64,000 nt of DNA from Terriglobus roseus DSM 18391 (GCF_000265425.1 NC_018014.1:2418001-2482000); one strand, 5' to 3'; positions 35,824 to 45,069 are shown, counted from the stretch's first letter. Translations and numbers: made by a program. The notes: generated by a model from the letters alone, not told the origin.

Positions 35824-37059
35824 GTGAGGCACCAGCTGAAGCTGAAACAACTATTGGGCGGTCCAGATCGCGTCGGTCAGAGAGATGAGTCGGTCGGCGC
35901 GGCGTGCGCTCTCACACCACCGCACGTGGAAGAGACTGCGAGCGATGTCGTCCAGCTCTATCAACAAAGTTGCGCACGGCTAGGCCTGCTTACTATGAGC
36001 TGTATGTTTGTCGCCCTTCCTCTCTGGGGCCAGAACCAGGCCGCGCTCCACCTGCCAGATGGCCCAACTCCACAGAGCACATCGTCCATGGCAATAGCGC
36101 AGGCCACGACACAAGGTGACTCCACACTGTCGGGCATGATTCTTGACACTGCCGGCGCTTCCATCGTGGGGATTGCTCTCCACTTGGAAGACGTTGCTGG
36201 TAAGGACATTCGGCAAGCGTCAACGGATATCGACGGAAAGTTCACCTTTGGCAAAGTGGCTTCCGGGACCTACCGTGTCGTCGTGCTGCCGCAGAATGGC
36301 TTTGAGGGATACACCACCGAGAGTTTCGACGTCGGCTCGCAAGAGGCCGTGGCGATCTACGCAATCACGCTGGGGATCGCATCCGCCAGCAGTGAGGTGA
36401 CCGTACGACCGACGGAGATAATCGCAGCCGAGCAGATTAAGGCACAGGAGAAACAGCGACTGATCGGCATCCTGCCCAACTACTACATCAGCTTCGTGCA
36501 CGATGCAGCGCCAATGACCGCGAAGCAGAAGTACGGCTTAGCGCTTCATGAGTTTCTCGATCCAACGCGCTTTGCTGGCACGGCAATCGTAGCGGGCGTG
36601 GAACAAGCGAATAACTCGTATGCTGGTTACGGATCAGGTGCGGCAGGATACGGAAAACGCTACGCCGCCGCATATGGCGACGGTCTCTTCCAGAGCATTT
36701 TGAGCCATGCAGTCTTCCCCTCTCTCCTTCACCAGGATCCTCGCTACTTCTATCAGGGGACGGGCACGACCAAGTCACGCGCCTTGCACGCCATCAGCTT
36801 CGCTGTGGCTGTGCGAAACGACAATGGCCATACGGCTCCGAATTACTCCTACCTGCTCGGCGACATTGGGGCCGGCATGATATCGAACCTCTACTATCCG
36901 CATGCTGACCGCGGTTATGGCTTGGTCTTTACAAATGCAATAATCAGCATGGGAGGACGCGCAGCGGGCGGTTTGCTGCACGAATTTCTCGATAAGCACA
37001 TTACAAAGAATGTCCCGCGAACGGGGACTTCGTCCACCAGCGGAAAGATCCAACCGTAG
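35824..37059 (+). CDS. carboxypeptidase-regulatory-domain protein with a C-terminal membrane-associated region
   Basis: 411 residues from a GTG at 35824; no convincing ribosome binding site is seen, and a hydrophobic signal-like segment (LGLLTMSCMFVALPLWGQ) only begins ~50 residues in, so the true start is probably later. A carboxypeptidase-regulatory domain (STLSGMILDTAGASIVGIALHLEDV...GKFTFGKVASGTYRVVVLP) is followed by a region with GLALHEFLDPTRFAGTAIVAGVEQ, RYAAAYGDGLFQSIL and LLHQDPRYFYQGTG. This second part is a conserved acidobacterial family of unknown function, probably outer-membrane associated. Confidence 0.72.
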   Translation: MRHQLKLKQLLGGPDRVGQRDESVGAACALTPPHVEETASDVVQLYQQSCARLGLLTMSCMFVALPLWGQNQAALHLPDGPTPQSTSSMAIAQATTQGDSTLSGMILDTAGASIVGIALHLEDVAGKDIRQASTDIDGKFTFGKVASGTYRVVVLPQNGFEGYTTESFDVGSQEAVAIYAITLGIASASSEVTVRPTEIIAAEQIKAQEKQRLIGILPNYYISFVHDAAPMTAKQKYGLALHEFLDPTRFAGTAIVAGVEQANNSYAGYGSGAAGYGKRYAAAYGDGLFQSILSHAVFPSLLHQDPRYFYQGTGTTKSRALHAISFAVAVRNDNGHTAPNYSYLLGDIGAGMISNLYYPHADRGYGLVFTNAIISMGGRAAGGLLHEFLDKHITKNVPRTGTSSTSGKIQP

Positions 37060-37092
37060 GTAGGGCCACCGCCGGTATGTCGTCAGAGGGCC

Positions 37093-37300
37093 CTACCTGT
37101 GGGATCTCAACTTGCAAAGATTGTCAGTTCCCTGCTCGCCAGCCTTGTCCGGGTCGAAGACCAACACGATCTTACGGATATCGTTGGCGATCGCCAGTTC
37201 AAGGTGCGCGACGGTGAACGCTGTGCCGCAAGTCGCTACAGCCGTCTTGATGCCGCCGGCGTACAGAGTGGTCGCGTCCCCCTTTGCCCTCGATCATCAC
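37093..37300 (-). pseudogene. fragment of a DnaG-type primase TOPRIM domain
   Basis: The minus strand reads VMIEGK, a frameshift, then GDATTLYAGGIKTAVATCGT, AFTVAHLELAIANDIRKIVL, VFDPDKAGEQGTDN and a stop. This follows the DnaG TOPRIM core (VxEGYxDxxxLxxxGxxxxVAxxGTAxTxxQ...VxxxFDxDxAGxxA). The zinc-binding N-terminus and the RNA-polymerase basic domain are absent. A second primase copy is usually borne by phages or plasmids, and this one lies ~450 nt from a tRNA gene, a common integration target. Confidence 0.65.
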
Positions 37301-37692
37301 TGTCTTAGGTTTTGAACATCGGGCAAACCTGACTCGAGCTCGCCACACATCTTAAAGATGTAGCTTAGGCCCTCCCGTCGCGGGTCAAATGGCGCATTTA
37401 AGATCGCAATCCTCGAGTCCTAAACCAAGGAACGCAACTGCTTCCCTAGGATAGGTGTAAGTCTGATTCGGGAATCTCGGCGAGCGGGGCGATCAGCCCA
37501 ATGGCTCTTCTGAATAAGCTCGCGTACATATCCTGGATATCGACGCTCCTTCGTCGATACTTTCAGTCCCCCACTTCCAGCCTCGGGGCCAAAGAGATGA
37601 ATAGGGACGCTTTCCAACGGAGTTTCCGCCAGTATGCGTACCAGTAGGAGCAGGTAGACATCCGGCAGACTGTGTGGAAGGCATAGAAACAG
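37301..37692. other. no gene recognised between the primase fragment and the tRNA terminator
   Basis: A minus-strand open frame at 37420-37617 reads MESVPIHLFGPEAGSGGLKV onward and a second frame overlaps it, but neither shows a known domain or a ribosome binding site. The stretch is probably decayed mobile DNA. Confidence 0.4.
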
Positions 37693-37719
37693 ATAAACCC
37701 CTCAGATAGAGGGGTTTAT
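37693..37719 (-). terminator. intrinsic terminator after tRNA-Ser
   Basis: A perfect 11-bp stem (ATAAACCCCTC / GAGGGGTTTAT) with a 5-nt loop lies 31 nt downstream of the tRNA 3' end on the minus strand. Confidence 0.7.
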
Positions 37720-37749
37720 GGCGTTCCGTGTAGAACTTAATGAAGGTCG

Positions 37750-37841
37750 TGGCGGAGAGTGAGGGATTCGAACCCCCGATAGACTTACGCCTATGTCTGA
37801 TTTCGAGTCAGGTGCATTCAACCGGGCTCTGCCAACTCTCC
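37750..37841 (-). tRNA. tRNA-Ser (anticodon CGA)
   Basis: The minus strand gives a class II tRNA of 92 nt with encoded CCA. The acceptor stem GGAGAGT pairs with ACTCTCC, the discriminator is G, and the anticodon loop is CTCGAAA within stem CTGA/TCAG. A long variable arm and a T arm with GGTTCGAATCC are present. Anticodon CGA reads UCG. A near-consensus promoter lies directly upstream and a hairpin terminator downstream, so it is a single-gene unit. Confidence 0.96.
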
Positions 37842-37851
37842 GACTTGATCG

Positions 37852-37880
37852 AGTATAGAGGTTCGGACGGGACACGGCAA
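37852..37880 (-). promoter_or_regulatory. sigma70-type promoter of tRNA-Ser
   Basis: On the minus strand TTGCCG (37880-37875) and TATACT (37857-37852) are separated by exactly 17 nt. The -10 box ends 10 nt before the first tRNA base. Confidence 0.75.
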
Positions 37881-38294
37881 ACCGCTTTGTCGCGGAATGC
37901 GAACCACCGTTCCCACCCCACGCGGTTATCCGCCTTCTTCGCCGTCGAAGCACTTTCTCAAGTTCCGGGACCACATTTCCACGGCAACTCTTCGTACAGT
38001 TGAAGTTGCGGTTACCCACATCGGAACGACCACAAGTGCCGCCAGACTTTTGCACCGGCATCCCACATCTTGTGCTTGCGCGGTCACCCGGCACGAGCTA
38101 AAGTACATCTACTTCCGATGCAGTGCATGGCACCGCTCCCCAGCGATCCCTGCACAAGCGAAGCTAAAGCGAAAAAAGCAGCAGTTAGACGATGGTCGAA
38201 GGCAAGGCGGTCTTGCTGGAAACACATCGCCCGAAACGAATGTTCTCCACCCCATTTCGGCAGCGCGCCTTCAATGGCGCATGCAAGGAGCACC
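37881..38294. other. long region upstream of nrdA, no gene recognised
   Basis: The nrdA frame stays open back to 38070, but the upstream codons have no conserved content and the ribosome binding site lies at 38285. I see no clear NrdR-box pair or riboswitch. The leader is >250 nt long and probably holds the nrdA promoter. Confidence 0.45.
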
Positions 38295-40772
38295 ATGGCG
38301 AGCACTACCGTCCAGACCAGCCTTTCCGATATCCTTCCCGGCTTCCCCGCCCGCGAAGAAACGCCCGTCATGCACGTCAAAAAGCGGAACGGCGCTCTCG
38401 AACCGGTAGACGTCAACAAGATCGTCCGCGCCGTGCAGCGCTCTGGCTACGGCCTGCAGCACGTCGATGCGATCCGCATCGCATCCAAGACCATCGGTGG
38501 TCTCTATGACGGCGCGACCACCCGCGAACTGGACGCCATCTCCATCGACACTGCCGCTTCCCTTATTGCGGAAGAGCCGCAGTACTCCAAGCTGGCTTCG
38601 CGGCTGCTGCTGGCCACCATCCTCAAGGAAGTCGCCGGTCAAAACCTGCACTCCTTCTCGCAGTCCGTCGAGTACGGCGCGCAGGTCGGCATCGTCTCGC
38701 CCGCAGTCGCAGAGTTCGTACGCATCCACATGCGCAAGCTGAACCAGGCCATCAAGGAAGACAACGACGACCGCTTCGAGTACTTCGGCCTGCGCACCGT
38801 ATACGACCGCTACCTGCTCCGCGATCCCCTCTCCCGCAAGGTCATCGAGACCCCGCAGCATTTCTTCCTGCGCGTCGCCTGCGGTCTCGCCGGCACCCCG
38901 CACGAAGCAATTGAGTTCTACAACCTGATCTCCTCGCACGACTACATGCCGTCGTCGCCCACGCTCTTCAACAGCGGTACGAAGCACCCGCAGATGTCGA
39001 GCTGCTACCTGCATGACTCACCGCAGGACTCGCTCGAATCCATCTACGACTCCTACAAGGACGTCGCGCTGCTCAGCAAGTTCTCCGGCGGCATCGGCCT
39101 CGCCTTTCACCGCGTCCGCAGCGAAGGATCGCTGATCCGTGCCACCAACGGCCTCTCCAACGGCATCGTGCCGTGGCTGCGTACGCTCGACTCCTCCGTC
39201 GCCGCCGTCAACCAGGGCGGTAAGCGGAAGGGTGCATGCTGCGTCTACCTCGAGCCTTGGCACGCGGACATCGAGAGCTTCTTGGAACTCCGCGAGAACA
39301 CCGGCGATCTCTCCCGCCGCACCTACAACCTGAACCTCGCCAACTGGATTCCCGACCTCTTCATGAAGCGCGTCGACGAGGACGGCATGTGGTCGCTCTT
39401 CGACCCCAAGCTCGTCCCGCAGCTCCCTGACCTCTTCGGGGAAGAGTTCGAAAAGGCCTACATCCAGGCCGAAGAAGACAAGATCTACTACCGCCAGATG
39501 AAGGCGCGAGACCTTTACGCACGCATGATGCGTTCGCTTGCCGAAACCGGCAACGGCTGGATGACCTTCAAGGACGCCTGCAACGTCAAGAACAACCAGA
39601 CAGGCCTGCCCGGCAACGTGATCCATCTGTCGAACCTGTGCACGGAGATCACGGAAGTCACCAGCAAGGACGAGACGGCTGTGTGCAACCTGGGCTCGGT
39701 GAACCTAGGTCGTCACATGAAGACTGACGAAAACGGCAAGACGGTATTCGACTTCGAGAAGCTCGCCAACACCGTCCGGGTTGCCGTGCCCATGCTCGAC
39801 CGCGTCATCGACATCAACTTCTACCCGGTGCAGCAGGCCCTCAAGGCCAACAACCGCTGGCGCCCCGTAGGCCTTGGCGTCATGGGTCTGCAGGACGTCT
39901 TCTTCCAGATGCGTCTTCCCTTCGACTCCCCCGAAGCGCAGGCACTCTCGACCAAGATTCAGGAAGAGATCTACTACTACGCCATGCTCGCCACCACCGA
40001 GCTCGCCGAGAAGAACGGACCGCACCCCTCGTTCAACGAGACCCGCCTCGCACAGGGCAACTTCCAGTTCGACCTATGGAAGATCACGCCCAGCGAGCCC
40101 GAGCGTTGGGAGGCACTGCGCCAGCGCATCAAGCAGTCTGGAGTGCGCAACTCCCTACTGATCGCCATCGCACCTACGGCGACCATCGCATCCATCGTCG
40201 GCTGCTATGAGTGCATCGAGCCGCAGATCTCCAACCTCTTCAAGCGCGAAACCCTCTCAGGCGAGTTCCTGCAGGTCAACCGCTACCTCATCAACGAGCT
40301 CAAGGCACTCGGCATGTGGAACGAAGAGATGCGCATGAAGCTCAAGATGTCCGAAGGTTCCGTACAGAACATCGACGACCTCACCGACGAGCTGAAGCTC
40401 ATCTACCGCACCGTCTGGGAAGTCCCCATGCGCAGCCTCATCGATATGGCAGCAGCACGCAACGCCTACATCGACCAGGCACAGTCGCTCAACCTATTCA
40501 GCGAGTCGCCCAACATCGGCCGCCTCTCCTCCATGTACATGTACGCCTGGAAGCAGGGCCTCAAGACGACCTACTACCTGCGTTCGCGTCCCGCAACCAA
40601 GATCGCGAAGACCACCGTACAGAAGGGCGCCATGTCCTCCAGCCTGCCGCAGACCGCACAGGCCCAGTTGCAGAACGTCTCCGTCCCCGAGCCGGAGCAG
40701 CAGCCCATCGACGCCTCCGCAGCCATCGCCTGCTCTCTCGAAAACCCTGAGAGCTGCGAGGCCTGCCAGTAA
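38295..40772 (+). CDS. nrdA: class Ia ribonucleoside-diphosphate reductase, alpha subunit
   Basis: 825 residues from the ATG at 38295, with AAGGAG 4 nt before it; an upstream in-frame start at 38070 is rejected. An N-terminal ATP-cone (MHVKKRNGALEPVDVNKIVRAV) gives allosteric control. The catalytic barrel shows SSCYLHDS, GGIGLAFHRVRS, NLCTEI and AVCNLGSVNL with active-site cysteines. The C-terminus ends CSLENPESCEACQ, a redox-active cysteine pair that thioredoxin or glutaredoxin would re-reduce. It reduces NDPs to dNDPs with the NrdB radical subunit encoded 115 nt downstream. A GC-rich imperfect hairpin with an AAGGC/GCCTT core lies in that gap (about 40783-40810). Confidence 0.96.
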   Translation: MASTTVQTSLSDILPGFPAREETPVMHVKKRNGALEPVDVNKIVRAVQRSGYGLQHVDAIRIASKTIGGLYDGATTRELDAISIDTAASLIAEEPQYSKLASRLLLATILKEVAGQNLHSFSQSVEYGAQVGIVSPAVAEFVRIHMRKLNQAIKEDNDDRFEYFGLRTVYDRYLLRDPLSRKVIETPQHFFLRVACGLAGTPHEAIEFYNLISSHDYMPSSPTLFNSGTKHPQMSSCYLHDSPQDSLESIYDSYKDVALLSKFSGGIGLAFHRVRSEGSLIRATNGLSNGIVPWLRTLDSSVAAVNQGGKRKGACCVYLEPWHADIESFLELRENTGDLSRRTYNLNLANWIPDLFMKRVDEDGMWSLFDPKLVPQLPDLFGEEFEKAYIQAEEDKIYYRQMKARDLYARMMRSLAETGNGWMTFKDACNVKNNQTGLPGNVIHLSNLCTEITEVTSKDETAVCNLGSVNLGRHMKTDENGKTVFDFEKLANTVRVAVPMLDRVIDINFYPVQQALKANNRWRPVGLGVMGLQDVFFQMRLPFDSPEAQALSTKIQEEIYYYAMLATTELAEKNGPHPSFNETRLAQGNFQFDLWKITPSEPERWEALRQRIKQSGVRNSLLIAIAPTATIASIVGCYECIEPQISNLFKRETLSGEFLQVNRYLINELKALGMWNEEMRMKLKMSEGSVQNIDDLTDELKLIYRTVWEVPMRSLIDMAAARNAYIDQAQSLNLFSESPNIGRLSSMYMYAWKQGLKTTYYLRSRPATKIAKTTVQKGAMSSSLPQTAQAQLQNVSVPEPEQQPIDASAAIACSLENPESCEACQ

Positions 40773-40887
40773 GACATACGTGTGGGGCGGCCTTAAGGCG
40801 GCCCCGCACGCCCTGTTATCCCGCGTGCTTTGCAGAAAGCACGCCCGCCGCACGCAGGCGAAACAAGTTCGTTAGGAGTCCTATCCA

Positions 40888-41940
40888 ATGTCCACCATCG
40901 CAACGCCAGTAACCACGGCTAACTCCGTCGCAGCACCGATCTCCATCCTTGATCCCGGCATGTGTCTCACGCTTCGTCCGATGAAGTACCCGGTCTACTA
41001 CGACATGTTCCGCGACGGTATCAAGAACACCTGGACCGTGGAAGAAGTCGACTTCTCCACCGACCTCGTCGATCTTCGTTCGAAGATGAGCCCGGCCGAG
41101 ATCCACACCATCAAGCGCCTCGTGGCCTTCTTCGCGACCGGCGACTCCATCGTCTCGAACAACCTCGTGCTCAATCTCTACAAGCACATCAACTCGCCCG
41201 AAGCGCGCCTCTACCTCTCGCGCCAGCTCTACGAGGAGGCCGTGCACGTCCAGTTCTACCTGACGCTGCTCGACAACTACGTCCCCGACCAGAAAGAGCG
41301 CGAAGAGGCCTTCTCCGCCGTTGAGAACATCCCCTCCATCCAGAAGAAAGCCGAGTTCTGTATGAAGTGGATGGACTCCATCCAGGCCCTCGACACGCTC
41401 GAGACGCGCGATCACCGCCGCCAGTTTCTGCTCAACCTCATCTGCTTCGCGTCGTCGATTGAAGGCCTCTTCTTCTTCGCGGCCTTCGCCTACGTCTACT
41501 TCTTCCGTTCGAAGGGCCTGCTGCACGGCCTGGCATCGGGCACGAACTGGGTCTTCCGTGACGAAAGCTGCCACCTCGAGTTCGCCTTTGAGGTCGTCAA
41601 CACCGTCCGCCAGCAGGAACCAGACCTCTGGGACGCCGATCTTGAGCGCCAGATCATCGAAATGCTCGAGGAAGCCGTTGACTGCGAAGCACAATTCGCA
41701 GACGATCTGCTCTCCGGCGGCGTCGCCGGACTCTCCGTCCGCGACATGCGCGCTTACCTCGGCTACGTCGCCGACAGCCGCCTGCAGCGACTCGGCATCG
41801 CGCCTCACTTCAAGACCAAGAACCCCTTCAGCTTCATGGAGCTGCAGGACGTCCAGGAGCTCACCAACTTCTTCGAACGCCGCGTCTCGGCCTACCAGAC
41901 CGCGGTCGAAGGCGAAGTTGGCTTTGGCGAAGATTTTTAA
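40888..41940 (+). CDS. nrdB: class Ia ribonucleoside-diphosphate reductase, beta subunit
   Basis: 350 residues. Diiron ligands are all present: Asp in FFATGDSIVSNN, Glu and His in EEAVHVQFY, Glu in SSIEGLFFFAAF, and Glu/His in FRDESCHLEF. The Tyr four residues after the first ligand His (HVQFY) matches the radical tyrosine of E. coli NrdB, so this looks like a tyrosyl-radical class Ia protein rather than the Phe-bearing Ic type. The C-terminal tail (EVGFGEDF) is the peptide that docks to NrdA. A strong hairpin terminator follows 36 nt after the stop. Confidence 0.96.
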   Translation: MSTIATPVTTANSVAAPISILDPGMCLTLRPMKYPVYYDMFRDGIKNTWTVEEVDFSTDLVDLRSKMSPAEIHTIKRLVAFFATGDSIVSNNLVLNLYKHINSPEARLYLSRQLYEEAVHVQFYLTLLDNYVPDQKEREEAFSAVENIPSIQKKAEFCMKWMDSIQALDTLETRDHRRQFLLNLICFASSIEGLFFFAAFAYVYFFRSKGLLHGLASGTNWVFRDESCHLEFAFEVVNTVRQQEPDLWDADLERQIIEMLEEAVDCEAQFADDLLSGGVAGLSVRDMRAYLGYVADSRLQRLGIAPHFKTKNPFSFMELQDVQELTNFFERRVSAYQTAVEGEVGFGEDF

Positions 41941-41971
41941 CGAACAATTCCGCACGATAATCCAGTGACAA

Positions 41972-42005
41972 AGAAAGCTGCCCGCACATCGCCGGGCAGC
42001 TTCTT
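41972..42005 (+). terminator. intrinsic terminator after nrdB
   Basis: GCTGCCCG (41977-41984) pairs with CGGGCAGC (41993-42000), flanked by AAGAAA and TTCTTT, which extend the stem and supply a T-rich tail. Its presence argues against the in-frame GTG at 41965 as the start of the next gene. Confidence 0.8.
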
Positions 42006-42030
42006 TCGTCTGTTCACCATCTCAAAAACC

Positions 42031-42669
42031 ATGCGAGTGGAAGAAGAAGTTCGCATCCCCGACGCGGTGGATGTGGTAGAGCCCAACCAGGTCGAGTCCA
42101 CCATTGAAGCGAAGCAGATTGGCGACCGCATCCGGCGCCTCCGCATGAAACGCTCCATGGGTCTCGTCGAACTCGGCAAGAAAACCGGCCTCTCGGCCAG
42201 CTTCCTGTCCCAGCTGGAAACCGGTCGTGTTGTCCCCACGGTTCGAAACCTGGCGCGTATCTCCATCACCTTCGGCAAAGATCTCTCGTACTTCTTCCGC
42301 GACGAGCAGCCCATCACCTTCCGCATCCTCCGCCAGTCGGAGCGCGTACGCCTGCAGAAGAACGCCGGAACCGTACCGACCTTCCTCTCGGAAAACCTCA
42401 GCGGCCTCATCGCCGACAGCAGCATGGTTCCCTGCATCGCAGAATTTCGCGGTACCGCCGAAGAGGTCTGCTTCCGGCCCCGCATCTTCGAAGGCGTTGA
42501 ATTCACCATGGTCGTCGAAGGTACCCTCACCCTCGTCTCTGAGATGGAAACACGCACCTTGGAATGCGGTGATGTCGCCTGGCTCGACGCCATGCGCAAG
42601 CGCCAGTACACCTGCGACCCCGGCGAACGCGCACGCGCCATCATCATCACGCGTCCCAACCGCAACTAG
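42031..42669 (+). CDS. XRE-family transcriptional regulator with C-terminal cupin domain
   Basis: 212 residues from the ATG at 42031, which lies after the nrdB terminator; a GTG at 41965 would run through that hairpin. The helix-turn-helix spans ~30-85 (IGDRIRRLRMKRSMGLVELG, SASFLSQLETGRVVPTVRNL). The cupin beta-barrel follows (IFEGVEFTMVVEGTLTLVSE, LECGDVAWLDAMRKRQY) and probably binds a small effector. Such MerR-sized XRE-cupin proteins often control amino-acid, polyamine or antibiotic genes. The target here is unknown. Confidence 0.88.
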   Translation: MRVEEEVRIPDAVDVVEPNQVESTIEAKQIGDRIRRLRMKRSMGLVELGKKTGLSASFLSQLETGRVVPTVRNLARISITFGKDLSYFFRDEQPITFRILRQSERVRLQKNAGTVPTFLSENLSGLIADSSMVPCIAEFRGTAEEVCFRPRIFEGVEFTMVVEGTLTLVSEMETRTLECGDVAWLDAMRKRQYTCDPGERARAIIITRPNRN

Positions 42670-42689
42670 ACACATCCGACGACACAGTT

Positions 42690-42726
42690 AGAACCCCACG
42701 TCTCCCTCTCTGAGACATGGGGTTCT
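42690..42726 (+). terminator. intrinsic terminator after the XRE-cupin gene
   Basis: AGAACCCCA-C-GTCTC pairs with GAGAC-A-TGGGGTTCT (one mismatch), followed by TCGTTT. An ATG inside the hairpin (42717) is therefore not a credible start for the following pabB gene. Confidence 0.75.
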
Positions 42727-42770
42727 TCGTTTCGCACACCCCGACGCACGGGACGCGAGACACTATTGCC

Positions 42771-44728
42771 ATGCCCTCTGTTCCCGCAGACCAGCCAAGG
42801 AAATGGACGCCGCTCCCCGCGTCCTGGCGCAGGGCTGCCCTCGACCAGACCGGCACGGTCCTGCTTGAGTCTTCACTCCCAAGCGAAACGCAGCACCACT
42901 CCTATCTCTTCCTCGCCGCTGACCGCGTCCTCACCGCGCACTCGCCGCAAGAACTTCCGTCTCTCTTCGAAGCCATCGAGCAGGCCCTCGCCGAAGGCCA
43001 CTGGGTAGCCGGTTCCCTGGACTACGAAGCCGGCTCCCACTTCCTCGACCTGCCCACACGAGTAACCAGGACGCCGCTCGCAACCTTCGGCATCTACACC
43101 GCGCCGCGCATCTTCGACCACACAAGCGACTCCACGGATGAGCCCGAACCGCCCAGGCCTGGACCGCTGCCCATCGCTCCCATGCTGCGCATCCGCCGCG
43201 AAGACTACACCGCCGCCATCGCCCGCATCCAGCGGTGGATCGCCGCCGGCGATACCTACCAGCTCAACTTCACCACCCACGCACTAAGTCCGTACGCCGA
43301 CGACGCAGCCACGCTCTACGCGGCGTTGCAAACGCAGCAGCCATGCAGCTACGGCGCCATCCTGAACCTGCTACCGCAAAGCAAACCGTCCTCAGCCTCT
43401 CACCGGAACTCTTCTTCCGCGCCACACCCGACGGCACGCTGACCACCAAACCCATGAAAGGCACCGCGCTGCGCGGCACAACCGCAGCCGAAGACGACGC
43501 GCGCGCCGAGTCCCTGCGCAATGACGAGAAGAACCGCGCAGAACACGTCATGATCGTCGACCTTCTCCGCAACGATCTCGGCCGCATCTGCGAAGCGGGC
43601 ACCGTCCGCGTCGATCGCCTCTTCGAAGTCGAGCGCTATCCCACGCTGCTGCAGATGACCTCCACTATCACCGGCCGCACGCCCCACCGGCTCGCCTGGT
43701 ATCAGGTCTTCCGCGCACTCTTCCCCTCTGGTTCCATCACCGGCGCACCCAAACGTCACACCATGGCACTGACCGCACAGATCGAGGACCACCCACGCGG
43801 CATCTACACCGGCGCCATCGGCTACTTTGCACCGGACGGCAACGCGTGCTTCAACGTAGCGATCCGCACCGTCGTACTCGACGGCAAAACGATGGTGTTA
43901 GGAGTCGGCGGCGGCATCGTCGCAGACTCCACCTCCACCGGCGAATACGACGAATGCCTCCTCAAAACCGCCTTCCTGCAACGCGCAGCCCAACCCATCC
44001 AACTGATCGAAACAATGCGCTGGATGGGCACCACCCCGGCTGCCCCGGACATTGGCACTCTTGCGCATGAGCGGGAACTCGCGGAAAGAATACCGCTGCT
44101 CCCATTCCATCTGCAGCGCCTCGAAAGCTCCGCCGCATCCCTCGGATTCCGTTTCGACGCAGAAGCCATCCTCGCCACCATCGCAGAAGCAAGCACCCAG
44201 TGGGACGGCCAACCCAGGCGTCTGCGACTGCTTCTCCACCGCAATGGCGCGGTTGAGCTTCAGCATGCCGACGCTCCCAACTGGCAGCCCCATCTAAAGG
44301 TGAGCTTCGCAAGACAGATCACGAGCCGCGAAGCTCCGTACCTCCGCCACAAGAGCACCTTCCGCCCGGAGTACGATCCGGCCCTGCGCGAAGCGCATGC
44401 CGCAGGCCACGACGAAGCCCTCTTCCGGAATGAAATCGGTGAGATCACCGAGGGCTGCATTTCGTCGCTGCTGGCATGCCTGCAGGGACAGTGGCTCACA
44501 CCACCGCTCGCCAGTGGCTGCCTGCCCGGTACCTACCGCGCAGCACTCCTCGAAGCAGGCCTGATCCGGGAACGATCCATCACCATGAGTGACCTGCGAA
44601 CGGCAGACCATCTCTGTCTCTGCAACGCCATACGGGGCACCGGCTGCATTGCATCTCTGCAACTACCAGACGGTGAGCGCATCCATTACAAGATCGCCGC
44701 GCACCCGCCGCAACTTGTAGGAAGATGA
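42771..44728 (+). pseudogene. pabB: fused aminodeoxychorismate synthase component I / 4-amino-4-deoxychorismate lyase, frameshifted near 43370
   Basis: The ATG at 42771 starts a frame with PabB N-terminal content (WVAGSLDYEAGSHFLDLP, REDYTAAIARIQRWIAAGDTYQLNFT) that ends out of frame at 43442. The second frame carries the rest of the chorismate-binding domain (LSLSPELFFR, TKPMKGTALRGTT, HVMIVDLLRNDLGRIC, ALFPSGSITGAPKRHTM, GIYTGAIGYFAPDG) and then a PabC-like aminotransferase class IV domain (NEIGEITEGCISSLLA, LCNAIRGTGCI). One base missing around 43368-43372 (ILNL / ATAKQTVLSL) would give one ~652-residue protein. It would make p-aminobenzoate from chorismate for folate. It may be a sequencing error, since the rest is well conserved. 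Confidence 0.8.
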
Positions 44729-44816
44729 GGCTTACAGAAGGTAGTCTTGATAGAGTGCCTCTCGCCGAAGTGATCCTCAACCATCAAGCTCTTGCTTCGA
44801 AGCAAGGACCTGAGCG

Positions 44817-44885
44817 TTTGCTTTCGGAGGGGCATGGCTTCAGCCATGCCATCAACAAGCTCAAGAAAGACCGGCGTTCGCCGCT
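44817..44885 (+). repeat. structured intergenic repeat, copy 1
   Basis: The unit has hairpin 1, GGCATGGCT-TC-AGCCATGCC (44831-44850), a ~20-nt spacer, and hairpin 2, CGGCG-TT-CGCCG (44872-44883). A second copy follows 134 bp downstream. Directly upstream lies a further palindrome (44791-44806, CTTGCTTCGAAGCAAG). Confidence 0.8.
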
Positions 44886-44949
44886 TACGGAACCCATCAG
44901 ACGCGCACAAGACCTCTCAGCACCAGGGACATCGGAAGCAAGAATTTAA

Positions 44950-45020
44950 GCTTTTGCTTTCGGAGGGGCATGGCTTCAGCCATGCCATCAACAAACTCAA
45001 GAGAGACCGGCTTTAGCCGC
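44950..45020 (+). repeat. structured intergenic repeat, copy 2
   Basis: Same order as copy 1 and the first hairpin is identical (44968-44987). In hairpin 2 the stem is CGGCT-TT-AGCCG (45008-45019), so a G-C pair of copy 1 is replaced by T-A with pairing kept. Both copies lie between pabBC and the ZIP transporter gene. Confidence 0.8.
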
Positions 45021-45069
45021 TGAGGGAATCTCTCAGGGGCATACGAAAGAATTAAGGAACGAGGAAACG

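Noticed and set aside
37093-37841. Defined attachment site at the tRNA-Ser 3' end
   Set aside because: No second copy of the tRNA 3' end was found in the window, so an att site cannot be supported.
38070-38294. 75-codon N-terminal extension of nrdA
   Set aside because: Not conserved in class Ia NrdA; the ribosome binding site and ATP-cone place the start at 38295.
40816-41955. 379-codon minus-strand frame opposite nrdB
   Set aside because: A shadow of the strongly biased nrdB codons; no domain content.
41965-42030. GTG-initiated extension of the XRE-cupin gene
   Set aside because: It would run through the nrdB terminator hairpin.
42717-42770. Upstream ATG for pabB
   Set aside because: It lies inside a terminator hairpin; 42771 is the first credible start.
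44817-45020. CRISPR array
   Set aside because: Only two units with internal hairpins and no regular spacers or cas genes; no CRISPR was seen anywhere.
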